Source: Sepiola atlantica
Taxonomy: Eukaryota > Mollusca > Cephalopoda > Sepiida > Sepiolidae
Direction: 5' to 3'
Length of the DNA stretch: 64,000 nt
Assembly (NCBI GenBank): GCA_963556195.1
Contig: OY744520.1
Coordinates: 146,232,211 to 146,296,210 of the forward strand
Positions 10,893-21,453 of this stretch are shown here, in pieces (position 1 is the first letter of the stretch; the number at the start of each line of letters is the position of its first letter). Both the position numbers and the translations under genes were made by a program. The notes under the pieces are model-generated. The model made no database searches. It was given only the letters and a program-made list of their open reading frames with translations, and had not been told where the DNA came from.

Positions 10893-13130
10893 AAAGATAA
10901 TTTATCAACGTTACGTGAAGCTGTCTTATTTGTCTTGCTAGATATTTTCTCTCGATTGTTTGTCTTTGTTAACCTATTTTTATTCTTTTATTTTTCGTGT
11001 CTGGAAAATAAGAAGATAAAAACGCAAGATCCTTTGTTTTACGTCGGTTTGTCATGAAGTATTAACATTTGTTTAAGAGAGTCAGGACATAACATTCATT
11101 GAAGAAAGAAATAAATGGATGGAGAAAAGAAATCCAAATATCTTGAAGAAGAGAGAAAACAGTTGGAAAACGAAAAGGGGGAATACTTTTTTGTTTAAAG
11201 TTCAAAGAACAAAAAAAAGAAAGAAAGAAAGAAGAAATATAGAATTAAAAGAGAGAAATACCATGATTATGCCCAGCTGGAGAGTAAGGGAGAGTGGCAA
11301 TTAAAAGAAAGCGAAAAGTTAACAGAAAAGAAGAAAAGAAGGAAGGGGAAAAGGAAAGTGGAGAGAGAAATGAAGAGAGATAGAAAATACGGATGTCTAA
11401 CTGAAGGAAGGAAATCTCTATATTATATCTCGTGTGTCTGTATCTATGTTTCTCGCCTCTACGTAACTTCCACATTATTATTTTTATTTCATATTAATAG
11501 AATATTTTTCAAAATCATAAGTGCAATAGCGTAACTTAACGAAATTTTAAGATTCTAATTTTAAAAAATTAATTAAAAATATATATTGTTTTTACTAGTG
11601 GGTGACCACTTATCAAGGCCAAGGGGCACTCGAGGATAGGGGTTAAAGAGATCGCCAATTTGACGGTGATCGCCACCACGAAGGGATTCGAAACAATGAG
11701 TGGAATCGGCAGAATATTATTTAAGAGGAATTTATTATCCAAGAGAACCGCGTAACAAGTATTTGCTTACATTAGACTTTAAAAGAACCATGTTGTAGTT
11801 GGTTAGGAAGCAGTGTCGTGGTATTTTGTTCCACAGAGGCAATGTTCTTGGAAATAAATTTTATTCAATTAAGTTCCGTTTGGTTTGGGGTACAGAGAGA
11901 GAGGGGGGAGTTCTTTATTGTGGTAGTAGCGAGTTTTTGCTGTAAATATTTTAAAGGTAAGACCAAGGCATGGAGTTCAGTCGAGCACCTACCATGAACA
12001 TAACGATAAAGTAGAGAGAAGCTAGCAACATATCTTATATGTGGAAGAGATTATCACTGACTAGATTGCGAATCACCTTTTATACTGTGTTATATCAAAG
12101 GCGAGTGTTCTGAGCGGTACCTTCTCCGATCAATTACGAAATCAAATCCACCATAATGCATTTTAGTTTCTTCCTAAAATAGTCAGCCATTTTAATCTTA
12201 TGTTAATAGTTTTTTTTTAATTAATGATCTAATTTATGACCTTTTGAAATTTTAAAGAAATGTGGAATCATCTAAACTATGGAACATAAACTGTATTAAA
12301 AGAGTTAAGGTTTTAGAGGCGATTTCCATCCAATAATTTTATAAATAGAGATTGAAACATTTACTAAACAAAATTAGCCATAGTTTTATAACAATTGTGT
12401 TCGATTACTAATCTAATTACGAAACGATGCCGTAAAATTTAACTTTCAAAATTCTATTTAAATAAAATAATTGGGTAAAACAGAATAGCGAAAACATGAA
12501 AGTAAAAAGTCTCCCGGGCAACGCCGGGTAAAAGCAGCTAGGTTGAAATAAAATTAAACCAAAAGGTAAAAAGAGGAACTGAGAAAGAGCGAAACAAAGT
12601 AAAAGAAAAAAGAAAGAAAATAGAAAGAAAGGAAGAAAGATAGAAAGAATAAATGTTTGAAAGAAGAAATGAAGAAATGAAGAAAGAAAATGAATGAAAG
12701 AAAAACAATACGGAGTTAAAGGAAACTGGAATTAAAAAAGAAAGCAAAAAGCCGATAGGAAGGAAGAAGAAAAAGAGGAGGAATAAAAGGAAAGAGTAAA
12801 AATGAAAGAAAGAAAGTTGTGGTGAGGTGGAGATATGATTCCAACGAACGCCAAAAAGCCACTGACGTAAATCACCACTCTCTTGCTTTCCCCGTTTCGT
12901 TTAGATTCCCTCTCTTTCTCACTTTCCAAAACGAGTAAGAGTCGTCACATGGGTCACCAACTCATCATTTTCGGCCAATGAAAATCATTCCAGCTCGTTT
13001 TGAAACATGAAGTTGGCAAGCCGATGCGAAATTAAAAAAAACTAATAAAAACAGAGATCTGGACAAATGAATTCCGATCGAGACCGGCAAACATCGGAAG
13101 AACAACAGAATTATGCTTACCCCCCCCCCC
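10893..13130. other. AT-rich DNA with strand-biased purine tracts
   Basis: Purine-rich tracts on the plus strand occupy about 11100-11380 and 12545-12830 (gaaagaaag-type). The short open frames in them are low-complexity Lys/Arg/Glu or, antisense, Ser/Phe/Leu strings and are not genes. A gttgcccggg-type motif (cccgggcaacgccgggta) lies at 12514-12531. No other feature is recognised. Confidence 0.55.
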
Positions 13131-13559
13131 GGCCTTTTTGCCAGGTAGGCGAATAGAACACTCACGCGCACATCCCTACACACTACGAATACTACAGTAC
13201 AAAACAACAAATTGCTACTCAATCACACACACTAACAGAACACCGGTAGGAAAACACATACGCAGTGCAACACTGCCTTATTACTCACATACACATAATA
13301 CTCACATTACAAACATAATGGCATACACGTCGGAACTGTTTTTATAAAACACGCGTTGTGTACATTTTTATAAATGCAATAAATATTTTTGATATCACCG
13401 TTTGTTATCGTTGTGTGACATGATTATTCTCCACGTATGGATTGTGTCCCCGGGATTAGATATTAATCTGCAGAAACATATATAGATATGTAGATAGATA
13501 CATACTTTTGCCAAATTGCTGTTTAGCCTTCAAGAGTGTGCATCTGTCATTTGACATGT
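13131..13559. other. No gene recognised
   Basis: Contains an A/C-rich cacacac-like stretch (13160-13320) but no recognisable gene. Confidence 0.4.
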
Positions 13560-14042
13560 TTTAATTTTGATCCAGCAACCAACCTCACCAATTATGTCTA
13601 GTTGATGGACCAATTCAATCGTCATATCCGGTTATACAGCATGCGTATAAATATTAACGGCCAAAATAAACACAAAAATGAACATACGTTGTTTTTATAA
13701 TACTCTGTCCGGTGGAAAAAGCTGCTGATGGCGCCGGCGGTGGCCGTACCACTTCAACTGCCGAAATTGTTTTACCAACCCGGGTGGCGACTCCGGAGAA
13801 CACGATATCACACGTGCTATCACACGTTGGGCGTAAAAGAAAATTATCCGCGTATGATACTTGTTCCAAATGGCTGTTTACTCTGGAAGAGGGTTCATCC
13901 GTCCTTTGGCAGGTGTAATTTTTCATCATGCTGGGTGTCTGGCAACCCTCCTCGCCAGTTAAACCAGATGGGATCCGGTTTAGTCATCGATGATCCGGCT
14001 GTACAACATGTGTATAATTATCGAAATAAAACAATTTTGTAA
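13560..14042. repeat. Unidentified segment with similar ends
   Basis: The stretch 13570-13660 resembles 13940-14035: both contain a gcaacc...tc.cca run, then a tccggttatacagcatg or tccggctgtacaacatg phrase followed by gtataa. Between them lies a more GC-rich 280 bp stretch with overlapping open frames on both strands. This could be a small mobile element with direct terminal similarity or two copies of a short repeat. No domain was recognised. Confidence 0.4.
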
Positions 14043-14283
14043 TTAAGATGTGTATTTAAAATATTATATTTACGAAAAAGAAAGCATATATAGGAAATAG
14101 ATAGGTGTGCGGATAAGAAAATATTGGGATATATATATAGATATAGATGGAAAGCTAAACTAAATAAAGCGAACATATTTTGTTGAAGCTAAGATTTTCT
14201 CTTAGGAAATAATAGTTTTTCTTTTTGCCTATGCGTTTACATTCCCCTTTCCTCTTCCTCCTTCATCTTCCATCTCCCTTATG

Positions 14284-14285
14284 GT

Positions 14286-14365
<80 letters not shown>
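14284..14365. repeat. Compound (CTA)n(ATA)n microsatellite
   Basis: About 12 (act) units followed by about 15 (aat) units. Confidence 0.95.
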
Positions 14366-14367
<2 letters not shown>

Positions 14368-15399
14368 CGCTCTCTTCCTCTTCACATCTTTCTCCTCTTC
14401 GTCTTCTTCCTTTTCCTGACATTGCTTTTATTTATTTATTTGTTTTATTCGTCGGCACAATTTGATTTAGTGAAGCGATTATCTGCTAAGAAGCCATATC
14501 CGTTGCCATGGTTTCCTTCTGGAGCAGACGTTAGGCCAGGAGAAAATTGACTTGATTAAAACCGAACGGAATAACGTCGCACAACAATCAGTTTCCCTTT
14601 TCCTTACATCTTCGTGATTCTTTCCTTCTCTTCTGTTGGTTGTCCGTCCAGTCTGACGGTGACGATCCTGACTCCATATGACTGTACACCACAATCCGTA
14701 ATGAACACCGTATTCCCCAAGCAAAAACGGCGAGGCAATCTCATAGACCCTCCCGCTCCACCTCGTACTAATAGGCATAACTTACTTATATAAAATTAAC
14801 TAAATTTTATTTTTCACTAGCAGGACTTCCCAGTGTTGCCCGGGATAAAAAAAAAACTTCTATTTCTAGACCCCTCTCTATCCGTTTCACTTCCCCTCCC
14901 CCGCTTCCCCCTCCATCTCCCAAACCTTGTTTCTTCTCCGCTCTCTTATGTAAATTATTCGAGGAATGAGTCGGCATAAGGGAATTAGCTCCATGATAAC
15001 AAATCAGAGTGACTCCACTTTACGCCAGTTTAGGGTCAAAGAATTAATATTTCTTCTAAACTTTAGATAGTATACACCGGGGGTAACGCTGATCAAGAAT
15101 ATACCAACCTTATGGGCCTTTGTTTGGTATTTTTTAAACTTATAGCTGGGCATACAAACATACACACACAGACGTTTGTCCTTTTTATAATAGATAAATT
15201 TAGATAGACTGATACGTATACCGATATTATAGTAAAAATGCGTTCTGTTGCGTAACTGGGAAACGGTGTTAAAATCGTTTCTTGATCAACTGATGTTAAA
15301 TGTTTTGTTTGGTGAATGTATAGTTCTGTGTTAGATAGACTAGTATCTTAGAAATTATAAGTAAAGCACACAATAACAAAATAGCCAAGGAGAGCAGTA
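14366..15399. other. No gene recognised
   Basis: Includes a ctagcaggacttccc...gttgcccggg motif at 14817-14843 followed by a pyrimidine-rich tract (14860-14940). No gene or RNA recognised. Confidence 0.45.
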
Positions 15400-15993
15400 G
15401 GAAAAAGTAACAAAATGCGTAAAAAAGTCACCAATATAGCAACAATAAAATAACACTAAGAAGAACAAAAATATAACCACTACAAATGGTAATAGCCCAA
15501 CCCATAATAGCAATCACTCAAATAGAAATAAGAAAGTTAATAATGAAGACAAAAGTTGTAACTTCAGAACTCGTGCACTTTGTCCACTACAAAATAAATG
15601 CCGAACCAAAAACATTGTTTACAGAGCCACAATATTTGCCAAAGAAAAACCGAATAACAAGAAGTATGACCTCCATATATTTTTAAACCAGATATTACGA
15701 TACAAAGGCACATTTAATAACACAAAACGCCGAATAAAAACAGCACTAGCGACCCATTATTGGGAGCTCAAAGAAAGCGGACGCTCGCCAATGATCGAAT
15801 GGAAAATAGTATGACAGGCCAGTACATGTAGAAATTTAGACGACCCGTGTAGATTATGTCTGAATGACAAATAAGACATTCTTAACTTCAAAGACACACA
15901 AAACATATTAAATTCTAGAAGTGAATTAGCAAAACAACTGTTTACACAGACTCAAATTTACTTTAGGATAACAATACATAAGAAAAATAAAAT
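15400..15993 (+). pseudogene. PLE remnant: GIY-YIG region, left of the nested insertion
   Basis: At nucleotide level this aligns collinearly with the reverse complement of the PLE copy at 28870-29334. Shared phrases are actttgtccactacaaaata (15577), ttattgggagctcaaagaa (15756) and atcgaatggaaaata (15792). That copy encodes a GIY-YIG endonuclease remnant, so this is the same domain, heavily mutated here. Its 3' untranslated part (15870-15993) also aligns with the other copy, sharing ctttagg/ccttagg followed by taacaatacata. The PLE then stops at an 8-bp duplication and resumes at 18222 after a 2.2 kb insertion. It encodes no intact protein. Confidence 0.75.
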
Positions 15994-16001
15994 AATATAA
16001 T
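15994..16001. repeat. Target-site duplication, left copy (aatataat)
   Basis: The octamer aatataat directly precedes the inverted-repeat element and is repeated exactly at 18214-18221. Confidence 0.85.
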
Positions 16002-16421
16002 CATGGCCATCCCTACTACAGGCCAGGCAATCGTGCAACTGGGGTCTTTTACTGGGGGCCATGTGAATTTTCTTAAATATTCGATATAGAAGTTGCAAAC
16101 AAAGGTAAAATTCCTCTGTGAGATTAGTTTGATGTTTTTATGTGTTTTACATACCAAATAATAAGAACCACAATGAGCTAATTGATAAATTTTACAATTA
16201 TTGACAAATTCCTATAAATGAAGAGACAGGTAATTTTTAATAAACAAAGGCAAATGCATATTTCAATGAAGAATTTTTATTTCAATGTTGGAGTCTTTTT
16301 TGAGAATTTGTACTTATGTCAAAAGATCATTACTTGTATATTGTGGTTAAAAAGAAAAAAAGGATCCGCACCAGTTGATGATATCAAACAGAGAAACAGT
16401 TTGTTCAAATGTGATATGTGT
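16002..16421 (+). repeat. Left long terminal inverted repeat
   Basis: Pairs with 17795-18213. Includes the first about 68 codons of the open frame starting at 16218. Confidence 0.9.
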
Positions 16422-16770
16422 CACACGAAAAGATTGTCTTACATAGGAGGAAATATTCAATGATACTGCTTTTTATCATCATGAGTATGGAAGTGTTTTG
16501 AAAGAAATAGATCGTGATGATTTAAAAGTTCCACTGGATACCACTGTTCAGTGGGTGTTTTCCTGTTTCATAATGTTCAATGCTGTCAAATCAAAGGTTT
16601 GCAGAAAGTCTTTAACAAAAATTTTCATGTTGGTGTCTGAATTGTATCATTTCAATACAAAGAGAGTGCATGGAATTATATTATCAAATATATTTTTCAA
16701 GAATTATTGTTTGTTTCAGTCTCCCAAGTCAAGTAAAGAACCAGCACTAAAGGTTTTGAAATTATCTTGA
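16218..16770 (+). pseudogene. Degenerate transposase, possibly Merlin-like (ISXO2/IS1595 relative)
   Basis: Two open frames, 16218-16463 and 16498-16770, follow one another across a frame change. The first contains GVFFENLYLCQKIITCILWL and then the Cys pair FKCDMC. The second contains EID, with QWVF 13 residues later. In Merlin/IS1595-type transposases, an FFE followed by a hydrophobic, Trp-containing helix precedes the catalytic EIDE(S) and QWVFGG motifs, so the order agrees, though the spacings are shorter. Here the residues after EID and QWVF do not match the conserved ones, so the catalytic core looks damaged. Alternatives are a degenerate hAT or unrelated ORF. About 82 and 91 codons remain, against roughly 250-350 for an intact family member. 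Confidence 0.4.
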
Positions 16771-17794
16771 AATTTTAGCGGTCTGATCAATTATAAATAA
16801 TTATTGATCTGTAAGAACAAAGAAACTAATTATTTCTGCAAGAGCCTGGTGTAAAATACATGTTGAAGTCAAAATAGTTTTCTTATTGAATTAATCTGTT
16901 TGTTCATCTTGCAGTATGGTATAAATATGGATTTTGAAGCTTTTATTTCTAAATTTTCATCAGTAAAAATATTTGTTGATCAGTGAAAAATAATTGATCA
17001 TTAGAAACAAAGGATTCGTTGATTCTGTGATATGGTGCGAATATATATGGCAAAGCTTTTTTTTTAATTTATTGTAAAAGGTAAATTCACTTTCTTTTTA
17101 AATACAGGAGTTTGTTGTTTGTGCTTTATAATCAGTTAGAAAAGGTAATTGATCATTAGAAACACAGGACTCACTGTTTCTGCAATACCATTGTGTACAA
17201 ACTTTTTGAAGAATAAAATGATTTTTTTAATTTTTGAGTTTTTCTTTTATAGTGGAGCATGGGGATCCGAGGAGTGCCTTTTCTCTTTTCTATACCGCAA
17301 AAAGAAAGAATACTCTTTGGGGTGGATTCTTGATGATAACAAGTCATTAGTGAGACATTAAAATAAGAAGTTTTAATTACTCCTTTCAGATTTTGAGGTG
17401 AATAACTTTCCTTAGAAATTTTTGTAAGTAGTGTCCTCCTTATTTTGCCATAACATTCTGGTTATCGTAACTCATTGCTGTGAACCCTGTCCATTTTATA
17501 GGATAACCTATAGATGTTTAATTAAACCTTCTATTTAATCTATGGGCATTGTATTATCACATTTCATCTTCCATTTCAGTAAATCTGTTTATTTTTTCTA
17601 ATTCCATCTTCCATTTTCAGTGAATTTGTTTGCTTAAATTAATCGACTACGAGACCACACTAGATATTTGGATGCTGAAATTTTAGTTTGAACTTTATTT
17701 TTGAATTATTTTATGATGTGAAATGAAGACTATAGCCAAAATGTTGTGTTTGAAACAATCAAAATGAGGACAGTTTAAGTTTTTGGTTAGTAAA
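16771..17794. other. AT-rich interior of the inverted-repeat element
   Basis: Contains diverged short repeats around ttgatca...agaaacaaagga (near 16803, 16978-17025 and 17148-17190), each followed by a tctg-containing stretch, and a doubled phrase tttcatcttccatttcag (17560) and ccatcttccattttcagt (17606). A 70-codon open frame at 17149-17361 has no recognisable domain. Confidence 0.5.
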
Positions 17795-18213
17795 ACACAT
17801 ATCACATTTGAACAAACTGTTTCTCTGCTTGATATCATCAACTGGTGCGGATCCTTTTTTTCTTTTTAACCACAATATACAAGTAATGATCTTTTTACAT
17901 AAGTACAAATTCTCAAAAAAAGACTCCAACATTGAAATAAAAATTCTTCATTGAAATATGCATTTGCCTTTGTTTATTAAAAATTACCTGTCTCTTCATT
18001 TATAGGAATTTGTCAATAATTATAAAATTTATCAATTAGCTCATTGTGGTTCTTATTATTTGGTATGTAAAACACATAAAAACATCAAACTAATCTCAGA
18101 GGAATTTTACCTTTGTTTGCAACTTCTATATCGAATATTTAAGAAAATTCACATGGCCCCCAGTAAAAGACCCCAGTTGCACGATTGCCTGGCCTGTAGT
18201 AGGGATGGCCATG
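17795..18213 (-). repeat. Right long terminal inverted repeat
   Basis: Reverse complement of 16002-16421. It ends in gggatggccatg at 18213, followed by the duplicated octamer. Confidence 0.9.
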
Positions 18214-18221
18214 AATATAAT
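18214..18221. repeat. Target-site duplication, right copy (aatataat)
   Basis: Identical to 15994-16001. Confidence 0.85.
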
Positions 18222-18610
18222 TAAATAAAAAACTAAACTAAACGAACTCCTAAAAATAGAAATAGAAGTACTCCAAGCACGCACGTGTTGAAATAAGGTC
18301 ATATATTAATTCGACGCATTCACAAAAAAGGATGAGTCACGCTTATACAAAACAGAACACAAGAATACGAAGTAAAAGTCAGGCAAACCTTTGTTTGTGA
18401 GAAGCCATGCCATTGGCTAATGGAAACATTAACTCGCTGGAGTAAATAACAAATAATCTGCCTTATTAGCTAGCTAGACTAAACCCCACGTGTATATATA
18501 TAAAAACACCTGGTAACACGACTTCCATGCATTTTAGCCTGACGATTCCCTACGGAAATAAAACGCGAAAGCGTCTGTGTAACCATAACTATATATAACT
18601 TGAAAAATTA
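18222..18610 (+). mobile_element. PLE 3' region, right of the nested insertion
   Basis: Continues the PLE interrupted at 15993. It aligns with the reverse complement of 28425-28745: shared aactaaa(c/t)taaac, a cacgtgtt block, caaacaaagg/cgaacaaagg on the opposite strand, and catgcattttagcctga. At 18539-18545 it carries CTGACGA followed by a ttcc/ggaa hairpin and, downstream, aaacgcg: a hammerhead-ribozyme-like arrangement known from PLE terminal repeats, but with the second conserved box altered. Confidence 0.65.
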
Positions 18611-20110
18611 AACGCCCATACATCCCCTCCTGATTCAATAGTATGCAAACCATTTTAGTAAGAGTAAGTAAACAAAATCACATTCCATTTCCCGTCATCT
18701 GCGACCTAATTAGGGGTACCGAAACTAAACATGGTCCGATTATTTCCTTATTACATTATTCAACTGTTTCTATCACAAAATTTTTTCCAGCTCGAACTCT
18801 ATTAACACGGTGCCATTTTTTGCTCTTTACCATCACAACTTCAACTGCTTATGTTCTTAATATTTTTTTACATTTCTCTATCTCTAATAACTTTAATATA
18901 ATTGATTACATATGTTTACAAAACATATTAAACGATCTATTTGTTAAACTAACTTGCATAGCACACTAGTACAGACAAATAATTTCCATGTAGAACGATC
19001 TCTATTTATTTCAAACATGTTATATGTGAGCGCATCACTAAGAGAGGCTTTGTTCGATCGTTGTTTACTGATCACACACCAGGTTGAGATAAAATTGCCA
19101 TCTATAAACGCACTGATTCAATCGACGTTTCCCATTTCAGATACGTTCAAGTTTGTCTCTAATATTCGAAATAGTTTTTACGCTGCCCCGTCACACTTAC
19201 GTTTAAAACAGCATTTGGATTGGTTTGTTAGGCTGGGTTGGCAATAATGTTTGCTTTAGTCTGTCACGCTTAAGTTTGAAATAGAATTTCCGTCGCTAAG
19301 CGTGATGATCAAATGGACGCAGCTTAAGAATTTCTTAAGAATATTCATACGCGTTTTCCCTATTTTAGGGAATTGATTCAATCGACAAAATTCAAAATAA
19401 TAAAATCATACGAAGTAATTAAGATGATTTTAAAGGCAAATACAAACGGAAGAATTGACTGTTTTTTTAATTGGACCGATTCTGTGGTCGATAAATACAC
19501 TGTGGTTAAGTTCATTTCCATTGACTAACAAATCAATCGATTTTCATCACACACAGCAAAAACACTTCAATGAATAAATTATATCAATAAAACATTGTAT
19601 CGAATATCGTTATCAGACTTGTAAATATGAATATAAAAATAAATGAAAAGAAAGAGAAAAAAATCTTATAAAATGAATAACACCTGAGCAGTATTTCCTC
19701 GACTGACGTGAACGGGTTTCCAACGTGATATAGCTGTAAAAATAAAGTAAAGTGGCCAACCATAGTCAGCGACAACCCGAAAGCTCCATTTACTTTAGCT
19801 ACTACACCTAGGTATAAGGAAGGGCGTCACTCTTTTGTCATTTACCCTTGACCTTCACCTGACGTGTTTAGCAAGGGCGCATCAAGTACGATTGTTTAAG
19901 TATTTGGTATGACTTGACCGATGATTTAACTCTAGTCTCCTGATCCATTAGCGAACACTCTTACACATACTCTGTACCATTACAAATATATATAATTGTA
20001 AAGCACACATAATGTAAAGTCTGTAGAATTAGAGCCGCTTTTGACTCCTATTAGATAAACCAGCCAGAAGCAACTCCTTGCTAAGGAAGTTGATTTCTAT
20101 TAGTTAATTG
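18611..20110. other. No gene recognised
   Basis: AT-rich. The open frames at 18643-18969 and 18954-19247 overlap, show no domain and have no family resemblance that I recognise. There is a faint local repeat (aaattgccatctataaacgcactgattcaatcgac-like near 19093 and ggaattgattcaatcgac near 19370). Confidence 0.5.
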
Positions 20111-20120
20111 AATAATAATA
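20111..20120. repeat. Short (AAT) run at the 5' junction of LINE copy I
   Basis: aataataata sits directly before the first base that aligns to LINE copy II. It is relevant because Dong/R4-type LINEs are known to insert in TAA repeats. Confidence 0.6.
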
Positions 20121-21453
20121 ACTGCACAGAACAATGCGATTAGGACAAACTACATCTAAGTTAAAATAGATAAAACCCAGGAAAACAATAAATGCAGACT
20201 GCGTGGACAAAGAGACGAAACACTAAATCATATAATAAGTGAACGTAGCAAACTTGCCCAAAAAGAATACAAAAACAGACATGACTGTGTTGGGAAAGTA
20301 ATACACTGGGAACCGTGCAAACAATTGAATTTCGAATATGCAGACAAATGGTACAAACATAAACCAGAAACAGTACGAAAAACACAAAATCCTCTGGGAT
20401 ATGCATATACAAACAGATAAACTGATACAAGCAAGGAGACCTGATGTTATTATAATAGACAAGAAGGAAAAATCTTGTAAAATCGTAGAGTCGCCGTTCC
20501 AGCAGACCACAGAGTGAAGATCAAAGACACGGAAAAACAAAGTAAATACACAGAACTAGCCAGAGAACTGCAAGGAATATGGAGTATGAAGTTAGTATAA
20601 TACCAATGATCGTAGGAGCACTATGAACAATCCCAAAAAACATGGAGAAAAGACTGGGAGAAATTGGAATCAAAGGGACCATCGAAACCATACAAAAGAA
20701 CGACAATGATCAAAACAGCTGCAATCTTAAGGAAAATCATCGAATGCGTAAACCAACACGCATAAGCTACAAAGAGTAACCAGTCACAAGGAATTTACAA
20801 CAGGGAGAAAACAAAACCACACAAAGAACATCATAACACGAACTAAGAAACGGAAACTGCAAGAAACATCACTTCATAATTCCTCCCCCAATAAATTACA
20901 CCGGCCTCAGCTATCACTACACAAAAATGAATTACAAGAAACACTATAAGCTTCCCCTCTCTCCCCCACTCCACTCCCCCCCAAAAATATTTTAATTTTA
21001 AAAATTAAAAAATTAAAAGAATTTTTTTTTAATTGAAAAAAAAATTCAGAGGAAATAAAAAATTAAGAAAAGGATTAAAAAATTGAAAAAAAGATTTTTT
21101 AATTTTTTAATTTATTTATTTTTTATTTTTTTAATGGTGCCGGCCTAGACAGACACCAGACAAAATATTTGTATGGGTCGAGGAGGATGAGAAGATCGAG
21201 GAGGGACAGACCTCCACTGGAAAAGTGCAGAGAATGTTGGGACCTTGGGGAGGCTTATTGCCACCCAAATCCTAGAGAAGACCAATTGTCCATACCAGCG
21301 AGAACTCAATGGTAAGAGGATGTTGCGATACCGCATCGTTATCGAAAAAAGGTGAAGAATACTGGAAATCTGGGGATGCTTGTTGCCACTCAGACTCCAG
21401 GAAATACCACTGGTTGTTGTCGGTGAGCAATCACTGACGATTATCTGTGTGAT
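20121..21453 (+). pseudogene. R4/Dong-like LINE copy I, 5'-truncated (endonuclease and 3' UTR)
   Basis: Starts inside the coding region: its first bases match copy II from 22823. It keeps the C-terminal restriction-like endonuclease of R2-superfamily LINEs. A Cys/His region is visible (CRL at 20189, then LNHIISE). RRPDVIIIDKKEK follows at about 20437-20475, with the PD and distal D of the nuclease core both present. A post-endonuclease tail runs to about 20765. Frameshifts near 20370 and 20510 break the frame. The 3' untranslated region (20766-21453) has two similar ccggcct-type blocks (20904 and 21140) separated by an A-rich tract. It ends without a microsatellite where copy II begins. Confidence 0.75.

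Larger units (their letters stand above)
16002..18213 (+). mobile_element. DNA transposon with ~420-bp terminal inverted repeats
   Basis: The element runs from catggccatccctac to its exact reverse complement at the right end. It is 2212 bp and is flanked by the perfect 8-bp duplication aatataat. The arms, 16002-16421 and 17795-18213, are nearly identical by eye; one 2-bp indel and a few substitutions were noticed. It sits in the 3' untranslated region of a PLE, and the paralogous PLE at 28385-28960 shows the uninterrupted arrangement. An 8-bp duplication fits Merlin (8-9), hAT or P superfamilies. The coding remnant gives weak support for Merlin. The arms are much longer than usual for those families, and the left arm overlaps coding sequence, suggesting a fold-back structure made by inverted duplication of one end. 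Confidence 0.85.

Noticed and set aside
13654..14042. Gene in the GC-richer segment with overlapping frames on both strands
   Set aside because: Three frames overlap with no sign of which is real, and none shows a known motif. The segment is better described as an unidentified repeat.
18643..19247. Overlapping open frames of 108 and 97 codons
   Set aside because: They overlap, lack domain motifs and look like chance frames in AT-rich DNA.
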